A stretch of DNA of 64,000 nt from Roseomonas sp. (GTDB taxonomy: Bacteria > Pseudomonadota > Alphaproteobacteria > Acetobacterales > Acetobacteraceae). The stretch is from contig JADCFX010000035.1 of NCBI GenBank assembly GCA_020249285.1, forward strand, positions 1 to 64,000, written 5' to 3'. Position numbers and translations under genes: made by a program. Under the pieces are notes generated by a model that saw only the letters and a list, made by a program, of their open reading frames with translations, ran no database searches and was not told the origin of the DNA. This document shows positions 33,875-42,370 of the stretch, piece after piece (position 1 is the first letter of the stretch; every line of letters starts with the position of its first letter).

Positions 33875-34183
33875 TCAGGCCTTCGCCTTGCGCTTGCCCT
33901 TCTTCACGCCGGCAAGCGCAGCGCCCTTCAGCGCAGGGCTCGCCTTGAAGCGGACAGTGGCGCCCGCCTTGATCTGCACCTTTTCACCGGTCTTGGGGTT
34001 CAAGCCAGTGCGCTTCGGGGTTTCGCGCACGGCGAAAGCACCGAAATCAGGAATGGTGAAACGGCCGGAGCTGACAATTTCAGTCTTGATCGCGTCAATG
34101 ATATCAGCGGCAAGCTTGCCCGCAGCAACCGCAGACATATCGCCGGATTTGGCGATCACATCAGTGAGGAACTTCTTCGACAT
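33875..34183 (-). CDS. hup: HU-family DNA-binding protein
   Basis: The 102-residue histone-like protein starts MSKKFLTDVIAKSGDMSAVA and has the beta-arm region GRFTIPDFGAFAVRETPKRT, GLNPKTGEKVQIKAGATVRF and KASPALKGA. The usual proline at the arm tip lies in this region. A Lys/Ala-rich tail, GVKKGKRKAKA, extends beyond the E. coli HU length. HU bends and compacts DNA. The start follows GGGAGAA. It is a single gene with its own terminator, convergent with the arfB locus. Confidence 0.95.
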   Translation of the reverse strand: MSKKFLTDVIAKSGDMSAVAAGKLAADIIDAIKTEIVSSGRFTIPDFGAFAVRETPKRTGLNPKTGEKVQIKAGATVRFKASPALKGAALAGVKKGKRKAKA

Positions 34184-34361
34184 GGTTCGATTCTCCCGTA
34201 AGAATGCCTTGGCATAGCCGAGGATTCGGCGCTTGTCAGCAGGTGAAACCTCTTTTTTGCGTTCTTGACAAGAAAATTCCATAACCGCAGCGCGAAGACT
34301 CCGGCGCGCCATGCCTGGCCGCGCAAAAAACCCTGATTTCCTCAGAACTTGCCAGCACGTA

Positions 34362-35342
34362 TCAATTGATTGAAGCACCCGATGCCCTGACAATGGGTGT
34401 CCATTTCGCGGTCTCGGTGCGCATGAAGCCGGCCAATTCCTCGGGCGTGCTGGGGGCTGCTTCCAGCCCATGGCGCGAGAGATGCGCGACGATTTCGGGG
34501 TCACGCAGCGATTCGACCAGCGCTTCATTGACCCTTGTCACAATCGGCCTGGCCAGATTGCGCGGGCCCATCAGTGCATACCAATTGGCTACTTCATAAC
34601 CTGGCAAGGGTCCCGCTTCCGCGATGGTGGGGGTGTCAGGCAAAAGCTGGCTGCGCTGCGGCAAAGGAACCGCCAAGGCGCGCAGCTTTCCGGCTTCAAT
34701 CTGTGGTAGCACGGTCGCTGCGGTGGCCACGGAGAAATCCACCTTCCCCGAGATCAGATCAGTGATCAATTGCCCACCACCGCGATAGGGCACATGCACC
34801 GTGCTGATCTTCGCCATGAAATCCAGCAAGGCGCCGCCCAAATGGCCCGCGCTGCCAACACCAGATGATCCATAGGTCAATTGATCGGGCCGCGCGCGCG
34901 CGGCGGCGATCAATTCCGGCAGGCTGCGCCAAGGCCGATCCACGGGCACAACAAGAATATTGGTGACCTCAACCGAACGTGAAATCGGTGTCAGATCCGT
35001 CATGACATCAAAAGGCAGCTTCGACAGGATCGGGTTCAGCACCAATGACGCAATGGTGCCCATCATCAGCGTATGGCCATCGGATGGCGAATTCACGGTC
35101 GCTTCAGATGCCAAATTTCCGCCAGCACCGGGGCGGTTTTCCACAATGATGGGCTGTCCCAGCAGCGCTTGCAGCTTATTGGTCAGCGTGCGTGTGGTGA
35201 TATCCGTCCCGCCACCCGGGGCGAAACCCACCAGAATGCGAATGGGGCGCTGGGGATTCCAAACCCCCTGCGCGGCCAGGGGCTTGATCGCCAGCAGGGC
35301 AGGTGCGGCCAAAAGGCTACGACGATGAAACATGCGCTTCAT
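34362..35342 (-). CDS. Bug-family solute-binding protein (3)
   Basis: The 326-residue protein has a twin-arginine-type leader, MKRMFHRRSLLAAPALLAIK, with cleavage near LAAQG. The Bug core is QRPIRILVGFAPGGGTDITT, IIVENRPGAGGNLASEATVN, DGHTLMMGTIASLVLNPILS and YGSSGVGSAGHLGGALLDFM. It binds an unknown carboxylate in the periplasm. It is a lone gene, divergent from another Bug gene 99 bp away, an arrangement that suggests duplication or joint control of two receptors. No enzyme genes lie beside the pair. Confidence 0.93.
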   Translation of the reverse strand: MKRMFHRRSLLAAPALLAIKPLAAQGVWNPQRPIRILVGFAPGGGTDITTRTLTNKLQALLGQPIIVENRPGAGGNLASEATVNSPSDGHTLMMGTIASLVLNPILSKLPFDVMTDLTPISRSVEVTNILVVPVDRPWRSLPELIAAARARPDQLTYGSSGVGSAGHLGGALLDFMAKISTVHVPYRGGGQLITDLISGKVDFSVATAATVLPQIEAGKLRALAVPLPQRSQLLPDTPTIAEAGPLPGYEVANWYALMGPRNLARPIVTRVNEALVESLRDPEIVAHLSRHGLEAAPSTPEELAGFMRTETAKWTPIVRASGASIN

Positions 35343-35441
35343 TTCCTTCCCGGCGCTGCGCTTTGACGCTGGCGCAATTCATGCTGATCTTCGGGTGCTT
35401 CATAGCCGGGCGCATTACGCCGCGCCAGTAAGGGGGAAAGC

Positions 35442-36428
35442 ATGTCGGGGAAAACCATCACGCGTCGTCCAATTCTGTTCGTGGGCTTGGCGGGGCTTGC
35501 TGCGCCCGGCTTGGCGCGCGCTAGCACTTATCCGGAACGGCCGATCAGGCTGGTGATCCCCTTTGGCGGGGGAGGACAAACCGACATCGTCTCCCGCGTT
35601 ACCGCCGAAGCCTTGCAGCAGCGGCTAGGCCAGCCGGTGCTTGCCGATAATCGCCCCGGCGGGGCGGGGAATCTGGCCGCCGAAATGGTCGCCCGCGCGC
35701 CAGGTGATGGCTATACGGTACTGGTCGCGACCATGGGCACGAATAGCGGGCTGAATGCGCTGCTCTATAAATCCGTGGGCTATGATGCGCAGCGCGATTT
35801 CACGCCGGTTGGCATGTTCTGCACCACGTCGAACCTGCTGATTGTGCATAACTCCATCCCCGGGCGCGATTTCAACGAAGTCACCGCCTGGATCAAGGCC
35901 AATCCCGGCAAATTCACCTTTGCCTCAGCGGGCGTTGGCGCCATCACGCATCTGATCATGGAAGATATGGGCGCGCGGCTTGGCCTTGATATGGTGCATG
36001 TCCCCTATCGCCAGACCACCAATGCCATGACCGATCTGATCGCGGGGCGCGTACATGCGCGCTGCCTTGGCTTGCCGGAAGGCGAACCGCTGCGCCAAGT
36101 GCAAAGCGTGCGCCCCGTGGCAGTTACCACCGTGGAACCACGCCCCGAATGGCCCGGCGTGCCCACCATGGGCCAGACCATCCCGGGCTTTGAGGGATCA
36201 AGCTATTTCGGTCTGGCCGTGCCTGCCCAAACCCCGCGGGAAATTGTGGTCAGGCTCAATACCGCGCTGCGCGCGGCTTTGGCGGATGAAAAGGTGCGCG
36301 CGGCCTATAAGCGCGTCGGCGCCGATCCGGCTGAGCCTGCCTCGCCAGAGGATTTTGCCGCCCGCGCCAAGCGCGATGGGGAACGTTGGGCGCCGCTGAT
36401 CCGCCGGCTCAATCTGGTCGCCGAATAG
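35442..36428 (+). CDS. Bug-family solute-binding protein (4)
   Basis: The 328-residue protein begins MSGKTITRRPILFVGLAGLA, again with paired arginines, and is probably cleaved near LARAS. Core segments are ERPIRLVIPFGGGGQTDIVS, VLADNRPGGAGNLAAEMVAR, DGYTVLVATMGTNSGLNALL and FASAGVGAITHLIMEDM. It is divergent from Bug protein 3 and is followed by a DsbA-family gene 56 bp later. Ligand and transporter partners are unknown. Confidence 0.93.
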   Translation: MSGKTITRRPILFVGLAGLAAPGLARASTYPERPIRLVIPFGGGGQTDIVSRVTAEALQQRLGQPVLADNRPGGAGNLAAEMVARAPGDGYTVLVATMGTNSGLNALLYKSVGYDAQRDFTPVGMFCTTSNLLIVHNSIPGRDFNEVTAWIKANPGKFTFASAGVGAITHLIMEDMGARLGLDMVHVPYRQTTNAMTDLIAGRVHARCLGLPEGEPLRQVQSVRPVAVTTVEPRPEWPGVPTMGQTIPGFEGSSYFGLAVPAQTPREIVVRLNTALRAALADEKVRAAYKRVGADPAEPASPEDFAARAKRDGERWAPLIRRLNLVAE

Positions 36429-36484
36429 AAACATTGGCGAAAAGGGGGGCTGCCCGCATCGCGCGGCTGCGCTAGAACAACGAC

Positions 36485-37168
36485 GTGAATATCCTGGCAC
36501 CCCTCCAGCCGCGGCTGGATATTGAAGTCGCCTTCGACCTGATTTGCCCCTGGTGCTATCTGGGTGTCAGAAGGCTGCGCCGTGCCTTGCGGGCGAGGCC
36601 GGATATCATCCCGGAACTGGGCTGGCGGCCCTTTTTGCTTAATCCGGATATTCCTCCGGGCGGTGTTTCCCGCGCGGAATTCGTCGCGCGCAAATTCGGC
36701 GGTGAGGATCGTGCGCGGCGCCTGCAAAATGCGCTGACCGAACTTGGCCGGGCCGAGGGGATCAGTTTTCGCTTTGACCTGATGGGTCGCGTTCCTTCCA
36801 GCATTACCGCGCATCGCCTGGTGCGCTATGCCGTGCGGGAAGGCCTGGGCGAAATGATGGTGGAGGCGTTGTTTTATGCTTATTTCGCGGATGGGGCGGA
36901 TATTGGCGACCCCGTTCCGCTTGCCAGGATAGCCGGGCGCATTGGCCTTGACCCCCATGCAGCGTTGGCCTTCCTCCGCTCCAGTGAGGAGGCTGAGGCG
37001 GTGCATACCGAAAACCTCCGCGCGCATCGGCTGGGTATCAACGGCGTCCCCTGCTTCATCATTGCCGGGCAACAAGCCATCGCCGGGGCGCAGGAACCCG
37101 AAGTGCTGGAAAGGCTGCTGGATGTGGCTCTTCAGCAATATCACTTCAGCGGGGGCGATGGCCGCTGA
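36485..37168 (+). CDS. DsbA-family oxidoreductase (FrnE/HCCA-isomerase-like)
   Basis: The 227-residue cytosolic thioredoxin-fold protein starts IEVAFDLICPWCYLGVRRLR with a CPWC active site. It then has an inserted helical domain and the cis-proline segment HRLGINGVPCFIIAGQQAIA, followed by GAQEPEVLERLLD. This is the FrnE-like DSBA group, distinct from periplasmic DsbA as no signal peptide is present. Such proteins are linked to thiol redox and oxidative stress. The start is GTG at 36485. It ends 50 bp before tRNA-Val. Confidence 0.9.
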   Translation: MNILAPLQPRLDIEVAFDLICPWCYLGVRRLRRALRARPDIIPELGWRPFLLNPDIPPGGVSRAEFVARKFGGEDRARRLQNALTELGRAEGISFRFDLMGRVPSSITAHRLVRYAVREGLGEMMVEALFYAYFADGADIGDPVPLARIAGRIGLDPHAALAFLRSSEEAEAVHTENLRAHRLGINGVPCFIIAGQQAIAGAQEPEVLERLLDVALQQYHFSGGDGR

Positions 37169-37218
37169 GGCTTGCGCCCCCAGGGCCGGGCGTTTATGAG
37201 AGCGAGTCAACGCGGTGA

Positions 37219-37294
37219 GGGCGCATAGCTCAGTGGTACGAGCGCCTGCTTGACACGCAGGAGGTCCGTGGTTCAATCCCACGTGCGCCCACCA
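37219..37294 (+). tRNA. tRNA-Val (anticodon GAC)
   Basis: The acceptor stem GGGCGCA pairs with TGCGCCC. The anticodon stem CCTGC/GCAGG holds the loop TTGACAC, giving anticodon GAC for valine codons. The T arm is CGTGG TTCAATC CCACG, and the 3' ACCA is encoded. It lies just upstream of a repeat-bounded cassette, but no copy of its 3' end is seen at the far side of that cassette. Confidence 0.96.
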
Positions 37295-37380
37295 TTCGCC
37301 CCCGGAGCATCCATGCCGCGTTCTACCTGCGGCAGGCGCGTGACGCGGTTCTGTCCCATGGTAAGCCGGCAAGTGGTGTA

Positions 37381-37492
37381 GACGCCGGCAGAGTAGATCG
37401 CGTTCAGATGGTAAATCTGAACGGGTGAAAATGCTCGTAAAACAATGAAGTAGAGCGGGCTGCGTGAACCCATGTGAACGCAACACACTCTA
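37381..37492 (+). repeat. Structured ~110-bp repeat, copy A
   Basis: This copy aligns with 42200-42310 along its whole length in the same orientation. It contains the hairpin GTTCAGAT-GGTAA-ATCTGAAC and a second outer pair TAGAG/CTCTA around a stretch identical in both copies (TAGAGCGGGCTGCGTGAACC, then CATGTGAACGCAA). Its last three bases, CTA on the plus strand, give the TAG stop of the minus-strand LysR gene. It lies between tRNA-Val and the LysR gene. Confidence 0.85.
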
Positions 37493-38398
37493 ACTTTGCT
37501 TCGCGCCAAAAGCGATGACCATCTCGGCGATCAACCAGAGTGCGGCCGGGCCGGGCGGACTATCCGCCCGGTAAATGGCAAAGAGATCAGCGCGCATCAA
37601 TTCTGGGGGACGCATTGCGAGATCGAGTTCGACGAAACGCCCCGCGGCAAGATCATCCCTGACAAGATGGCGCGGCACTGTGCCCCATCCGATGCCCTGC
37701 ATCATCATATCGCGCCGCATCGCAAGATCAGATACGCGCCATACCTCGCGCGCCAGCGTGTTCTGATAAGCGACACGGGCGCGGCTTGTCGGCACCAGCT
37801 GAAGGTGTTCGTTGAGGTCTTCTTGGGTCAGCGGACGCCCCAGCGCCAAAAGCGGGTGTTCCCGCCATGCAACCGCGACGACATCAATGGAGCCGACCGG
37901 GATCGTCACGAGATCGCCTGCAGGGACCAAGCGCAAGCTCGGAGTGCCAGCAAGCCCGATCTGGCAGGCCCGCTCATGCACCAGCGATGCCGCGCCGCCG
38001 ATCTCCTCAACAAATAGCTCCAGGCTGACGCTTGGAAATGCTGCCCGAAACCGTTCGAGGAGTTCAATCACAGGTGCCAAAGGCGCCAGTACAGTGATCG
38101 CGAACCGGATTTCGCTCTCCACTCCATCGGCAAGCTTCCGAGCGCGAGTCTTCAGCTGGTCGATGCGCGCAAGCGCCAGCCGGGCATCGGTGAGTACGGC
38201 GCGGCCGGCATCGGTAAGCTGGGGCCGCCGCCCGCTTCGGTCAAAAAGGGCAATGCGCAGTTCGCTTTCAAGCGTTGCCACCGCATGGCTAATAGCCGAC
38301 TGGGTGCGTCCAAGCCGCCGCGCGGCGGCTGTGAAGCTGCCAGTCTCGGCGATCATAGCCAGCACGCGCAGCTGGTCGAGGGTCAGGGCATCGAGCAT
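37490..38398 (-). CDS. LysR-family transcriptional regulator
   Basis: The 302-residue regulator starts MLDALTLDQLRVLAMIAETG and has the winged-helix signature SFTAAARRLGRTQSAISHAV, then a periplasmic-binding-protein-like effector domain (about residues 90-300). It probably controls the divergent aldo-keto reductase and molybdenum hydroxylase genes, and itself, through the T-N11-A site in the 98-bp spacer. Its stop codon lies in the terminal bases of repeat copy A. Codon use (GAG, GAC, CTC rich) agrees with the other genes of the cassette and differs from the window average. Confidence 0.9.
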   Translation of the reverse strand: MLDALTLDQLRVLAMIAETGSFTAAARRLGRTQSAISHAVATLESELRIALFDRSGRRPQLTDAGRAVLTDARLALARIDQLKTRARKLADGVESEIRFAITVLAPLAPVIELLERFRAAFPSVSLELFVEEIGGAASLVHERACQIGLAGTPSLRLVPAGDLVTIPVGSIDVVAVAWREHPLLALGRPLTQEDLNEHLQLVPTSRARVAYQNTLAREVWRVSDLAMRRDMMMQGIGWGTVPRHLVRDDLAAGRFVELDLAMRPPELMRADLFAIYRADSPPGPAALWLIAEMVIAFGAKQS

Positions 38399-38400
38399 CC

Positions 38401-38451
38401 ATCAATCCAATAGATTGTTATGAACGAAATTATCCCAGTTTCATCGATGAA
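38401..38451. promoter_or_regulatory. Candidate LysR operator region
   Basis: ATC-N9-GAT at 38401-38415 fits the T-N11-A consensus of LysR binding sites and lies directly upstream of the LysR start. A perfect palindrome, TTCATCGATGAA (38440-38451), lies nearer the divergent reductase gene. Both are in the short spacer between the divergent genes. Confidence 0.5.
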
Positions 38452-38496
38452 TAAAAGGCCGGATTCTTCCATTGTTCAATGGTTGGGAAAATGATC

Positions 38497-39507
38497 ATGG
38501 AAACTGTCAACCTTGGCCAGAATGGCCCGCTCGTTTCAGCCTTCGGTCTCGGCTGTATGGGCATGAGCGATTTCTATGGCCCTGCGGATCGAGCGGAGAG
38601 CATAGCCACCATCCACGCGGCGATCGACGCCGGCGTCACCATGCTGGATACTGGCGATTTCTACGGTGTGGGCCAGAACGAAATGCTCATTGCCGAGGCC
38701 TTGAAGACAAGAAAACGAGACGATGTCTTCATCGCCGTGAAGTTCGGTGCCCTGCGCGATCCGGCCGGGGGGTTCATCGGTGTCGATCTGCGGCCCGTGG
38801 CTGTGAAGAACTCCCTCGCCTACACGCTTCAGCGGCTCGGCACGGATTACGTCGATCTCTACATGCCAGCGCGACTTACCCCTGAGGTGCCGCTGGAGGA
38901 TACAGTTGGCGCCATGGCCGAGATGGTGAATGCGGGTTTCGTGCGCCAGATCGGCCTTTCGGAGGTGGGCGCCGGCTCGCTCCGGCGCGCTCATGCCGTT
39001 CATCCCATTGCTGCGCTGCAGATCGAGTATTCGTTGATCTCGCGCGGAATCGAGACGGAAATCCTCCCCACCGCAAGGGAACTCGGCGTCGCCATCACGG
39101 CCTATGGTGTCCTCTCGCGCGGGCTGATCTCGGGCCATTGGAGCCAAGCCCGGCAGGAGGCGACGCGCGATTTTCGCGCAATCCTGCCGCGCTTCCAAGG
39201 TGAGAATCTCGCCGCTAACCTGAGATTGGTGGAAGCCCTGACAGGCATCGCTGCCGAGAAGGGCGCGACGCCGGCTCAGATCGCCATCGCCTGGGTCATG
39301 GCTCAGGGGGCAGCAATGGCCGCAACGATCGTACCGCTGATCGGCGCCCGCAATCGAACGCGGCTCATGGAATCGCTGGGTGCGGCCGAGGTCACGCTCG
39401 GGACCGACGATCTCGCGCGGATCGAACAGGCCATCCCGCCCAATGCCGCGAAGGGCAGCCGTTACCCGGATTACCAGATGGCGATGCTCGACAGCGAAAG
39501 GCGCTGA
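38497..39507 (+). CDS. Aldo/keto reductase lacking the usual catalytic histidine
   Basis: The 336-residue protein starts [20 protein letters not shown] and has the AKR residues in [14 protein letters not shown] (Asp, Tyr) and [11 protein letters not shown] (Lys). The fourth tetrad residue, normally His in a YYQHR-type motif, is replaced: the segment reads [18 protein letters not shown]. Replacement by a P-A-R motif is known in pyridoxal-reductase-type AKRs. The C-terminal cofactor site [18 protein letters not shown] is present. The frame opens at 38479, but the ATG at 38497 matches the family start. It is the first plus-strand gene of the cassette, under likely LysR control. Confidence 0.88.
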   Translation: METVNLGQNGPLVSAFGLGCMGMSDFYGPADRAESIATIHAAIDAGVTMLDTGDFYGVGQNEMLIAEALKTRKRDDVFIAVKFGALRDPAGGFIGVDLRPVAVKNSLAYTLQRLGTDYVDLYMPARLTPEVPLEDTVGAMAEMVNAGFVRQIGLSEVGAGSLRRAHAVHPIAALQIEYSLISRGIETEILPTARELGVAITAYGVLSRGLISGHWSQARQEATRDFRAILPRFQGENLAANLRLVEALTGIAAEKGATPAQIAIAWVMAQGAAMAATIVPLIGARNRTRLMESLGAAEVTLGTDDLARIEQAIPPNAAKGSRYPDYQMAMLDSERR

Positions 39508-39572
39508 GACAGTACCGCCTTGCTCCTCGTGCCTTTCCAGCCCCTGACATGCATTTTCTGGAGAACGAGATC

Positions 39573-40025
39573 ATGATTCGCTTCAACCTCAACGGCCGCG
39601 ATCTTGCGCTGGACGTGGACGGCCAGACCCCTCTGCTTTGGGCCTTGCGCGATACCGCCGGCCTTACCGGTACGAAATACGGCTGTGGGCAGGCTGCGTG
39701 CGGCGCCTGCAGCGTCCATGTCAACGACGAGCCCGTTCGGTCCTGCGCGCTTCCAGTGTCCGAGGTTGCGGGCCAGCGGGTGCTGACAATCGAAGGCCTT
39801 GGGGCAACGCAGCTCCATGTCGTGCAGCGCGCGTGGGCAGAACTCGATGTAGCGCAATGCGGCTATTGCCAATCCGGCCAGATCATGGTCGCCGCAGCCC
39901 TTCTGGCGACCACGCGCAACCCGAGCGACGCCGAAATCGAGGCCGCGATGTCGGGTGTGCTCTGCCGCTGCGGCACCTATGCCCGCATTCGTGCCGCCAT
40001 CAAGCGCGCAGCGGAACTCGCCTGA
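39573..40025 (+). CDS. (2Fe-2S) subunit of an isoquinoline 1-oxidoreductase-type molybdenum hydroxylase
   Basis: The 150-residue protein is the small iron-sulfur subunit. A plant-ferredoxin-type cluster is held by [20 protein letters not shown] and the later RSCALPV cysteine. The second, helical-domain cluster is held by [11 protein letters not shown] and [10 protein letters not shown]. It passes electrons from the molybdenum cofactor to an acceptor. The ATG at 39573 is chosen over an upstream ATG because the family starts with this segment. It is followed 22 bp later by the catalytic subunit gene; a separate FAD subunit gene is absent, as usual for the isoquinoline oxidoreductase (IorAB) group. 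Confidence 0.92.
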   Translation: MIRFNLNGRDLALDVDGQTPLLWALRDTAGLTGTKYGCGQAACGACSVHVNDEPVRSCALPVSEVAGQRVLTIEGLGATQLHVVQRAWAELDVAQCGYCQSGQIMVAAALLATTRNPSDAEIEAAMSGVLCRCGTYARIRAAIKRAAELA

Positions 40026-40047
40026 TCCCCACCGAGGAGGAAGACCT

Positions 40048-42186
40048 ATGCCCGCTTTTCTTCGTTCGCGACTTTCCCGCCGGTCCTTCATGGCGGGGTC
40101 TGCAACCGTCCTCACAGTGGCCATTCGCTTACCGGCTCTGGCGCAGAATACGCCGCCACCGGCCCCCAACCGGCACCCCGCCGCGTTCATCCGCATCGCG
40201 CCCGACGGGAAGGTTACCTTCCTGCTGCCGACCGTGGAAATGGGACAGGGCACGCAGACCGGGCAGGCGCAGGTTTTGGCTGAGGAACTAGGCGTCGATA
40301 TCCGCAGTGTCGCAATCGCAGTGCCCACTCAGCCGCAGCCGGAATACCGCATCCACCTCTTCAACCAGATGCGCTCGGTCGGCTCCTACGGCATGCGCTA
40401 CTGGCATGATCCGCTGCGCCGTGCCGGTGCGCAGGCGCGGATGATGCTGGTGCAGGCGGCCGCCGACCGGCTGGGCGTCGAACCCACCAGCCTCACTGTC
40501 AGCGACGGCATGGTGATCCACGCCGCCACGAACCGCCGCGTGCCTTACGGACAGCTGACCGAGGCCGCAGCCCGGCTGACCCCGCTCGCCGAGCCTGTCT
40601 TCATCCCGGCCAATCAGCGCCGCTATTCCGGCCAACGGATCGCGCGCCTCGATACGATGGAGAAGATCACCGGCCGGGCGACCTTCGGCATCGACGTGAC
40701 GATGGAGGACTTGCTGCACGGCGCAGTGAAGCTTGGGCCGGTCTATCGCGCCGAGGTCGACGCCATCGACGACGCGAAGGCTCGCGCGATGCCCGGCGTG
40801 ATCGCCGTGGTGCCTGTGCCGCGCGGGGCGGTGGTCGTCGCGCGGAGCTGGTGGCAGGCGAAGCAGGCTGCCGATGCGCTGGAGATCCGCTGGAAGCCGA
40901 CCCCGCATGATACGCTCTCGTCGGCTTTGATCGATGCCCAACTGCGTGCTGGGCTTGATCGTGCGGACGTCCCGCCCTCGCTGGTGCGAGGCGATGCGGG
41001 CGGGGCCTTGCAGAATGCGGCGCGGATCGTGGAGGCGGATTATGCCGTGCCCTTCCTCGCCCATGTCTGCATGGAGCCGATCACCTGCACAGCGCGGACA
41101 ACGGCAGGGCGGATCGAGCTCTGGATGCCGACGCAGGGGCATGACGAGGTGCGGATGACGCTGGAGCGCGCCCTCCGGATCCCGGCCGAACAGCTGTTCA
41201 TCAACTCGACCTTCCTCGGCGGCGGCTTTGGGCGCAAGACCGATGGCGAGAGCGCGATCCAGGCAATTCTCGCCTCGCGCGCCGTGGGCGGCCGGCCGGT
41301 CAAGGTGATCTGGTCGCGCGAGGACGATGTGCAGCAGGGCCACTATCGCCAGACCATGATGGCGCGGCTGAGGGCGGTGCTTGATACGGAGGGCCGCATC
41401 TCGGCCATGAGCATCCGCGTCGCCGGCCCGCAAATGGGGCGAAATCTCGGCATTCCAGTGACGAATAACATCGATCCGTTCTCGCTTCTGGGCCTTGTCG
41501 ACATGCGCTACCAAATCCCGAATCTCAGGATCGACCACGCGGTCGTCGACTTGCCGGTGCCGATGCGGCCTTGGCGTTCGATCGCCCATTCCTTCACCGG
41601 CTTCTTTCTGGAGAGCTTCATGGATGAATGTGCGCGCGCGGCGGGCCGCGATCCGCTCGATTTCCGGAAAGCACATCTTGCCGGGCAGCCTCGTATGCTG
41701 GCAGTGCTGGATCGCGTGGCGCAGATGTCGGGCTGGTCGACTCCAGCCCCGGCGGGTGTCTCGCGCGGCATTGCTGTGGTCGACAGCTACGGAAGCCCGG
41801 TCGCCGAGGTCGTGGAACTCCGCATGGTGAATGGACAGCCCAGGGTCGAGCGTGTCCATGCAGCGATCGATTGCGGGCGCGCCATCAATCCGGGGCAAGT
41901 GGAAACCCAGATCCAGGGTTCGGTGATCGAGGCCCTTGGGGCGGCCCTTCGCTTGCAAATCACCTTGAAAGATGGCCGGGCAGAGCAATCGAACTTTGGC
42001 GATTACCCGATCTTGCGCATCGACGAGGTGCCGGAAATCAGCGTCTCGATCATCGAGACCGGTTCGCCGCTCGGCGGCGTGGGAGAGCCGGGTGTGCCAC
42101 CCTTGGCACCGGCGATGGTCAATGCAATCCAGGCCGCAAATGGCAAACGCGTGCGGGCTTTGCCAGTGCTTGAAAAGCTCGGCTGA
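40048..42186 (+). CDS. Molybdopterin-binding catalytic subunit, isoquinoline 1-oxidoreductase/aldehyde dehydrogenase type, Tat-exported
   Basis: The 712-residue protein begins with a twin-arginine signal (LRSRLSRRSFMAGSA, then a hydrophobic stretch to PALAQ), so the enzyme should be exported folded with its small subunit. The molybdenum hydroxylase core is seen in FLLPTVEMGQGTQTGQAQVL, PFLAHVCMEPITCTA, NSTFLGGGFGRKTDGESA and, at the end, GSPLGGVGEPGVPPLAPAMV with the catalytic glutamate in GEPG. Such IorB-like enzymes hydroxylate N-heterocycles or oxidise aldehydes. GGAGGAAG precedes the ATG at 40048. A repeat copy lies 13 bp after the stop. Confidence 0.92.
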   Translation: MPAFLRSRLSRRSFMAGSATVLTVAIRLPALAQNTPPPAPNRHPAAFIRIAPDGKVTFLLPTVEMGQGTQTGQAQVLAEELGVDIRSVAIAVPTQPQPEYRIHLFNQMRSVGSYGMRYWHDPLRRAGAQARMMLVQAAADRLGVEPTSLTVSDGMVIHAATNRRVPYGQLTEAAARLTPLAEPVFIPANQRRYSGQRIARLDTMEKITGRATFGIDVTMEDLLHGAVKLGPVYRAEVDAIDDAKARAMPGVIAVVPVPRGAVVVARSWWQAKQAADALEIRWKPTPHDTLSSALIDAQLRAGLDRADVPPSLVRGDAGGALQNAARIVEADYAVPFLAHVCMEPITCTARTTAGRIELWMPTQGHDEVRMTLERALRIPAEQLFINSTFLGGGFGRKTDGESAIQAILASRAVGGRPVKVIWSREDDVQQGHYRQTMMARLRAVLDTEGRISAMSIRVAGPQMGRNLGIPVTNNIDPFSLLGLVDMRYQIPNLRIDHAVVDLPVPMRPWRSIAHSFTGFFLESFMDECARAAGRDPLDFRKAHLAGQPRMLAVLDRVAQMSGWSTPAPAGVSRGIAVVDSYGSPVAEVVELRMVNGQPRVERVHAAIDCGRAINPGQVETQIQGSVIEALGAALRLQITLKDGRAEQSNFGDYPILRIDEVPEISVSIIETGSPLGGVGEPGVPPLAPAMVNAIQAANGKRVRALPVLEKLG

Positions 42187-42199
42187 AACTGTCCAGCGT

Positions 42200-42310
42200 C
42201 AGCGCCGACAGCAGGTCGCGTTCAGATGGCAAATCTGAACGCGTGAAGATGCTCGAAAAACAACAGTGTAGAGCGGGCTGCGTGAACCCATGTGAACGCA
42301 AGACGCTCTA
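42200..42310 (+). repeat. Structured ~110-bp repeat, copy B
   Basis: This direct repeat of 37381-37492 is slightly better preserved in its pairing. It has a hairpin GCGTTCAGAT-GGCAA-ATCTGAACGC (10-bp perfect stem) and a second hairpin with outer stem TAGAGCG/CGCTCTA. It lies 13 bp after the stop of the molybdenum hydroxylase gene. Together with copy A it bounds the LysR-reductase-hydroxylase cassette. Confidence 0.85.
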
Positions 42311-42370
42311 GAAAACGCATTTTGTTACAATGAATTGCGCGGCCTTGTCGCAACCGGATGACAGCGCCAC

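Noticed and set aside
37219..42310. tRNA-Val as an attachment site for an integrase-type island ending near 42.3 kb
   Set aside because: No copy of the tRNA 3' end is found near 42.2-42.4 kb and no integrase gene is present; the boundaries match the structured repeats instead.
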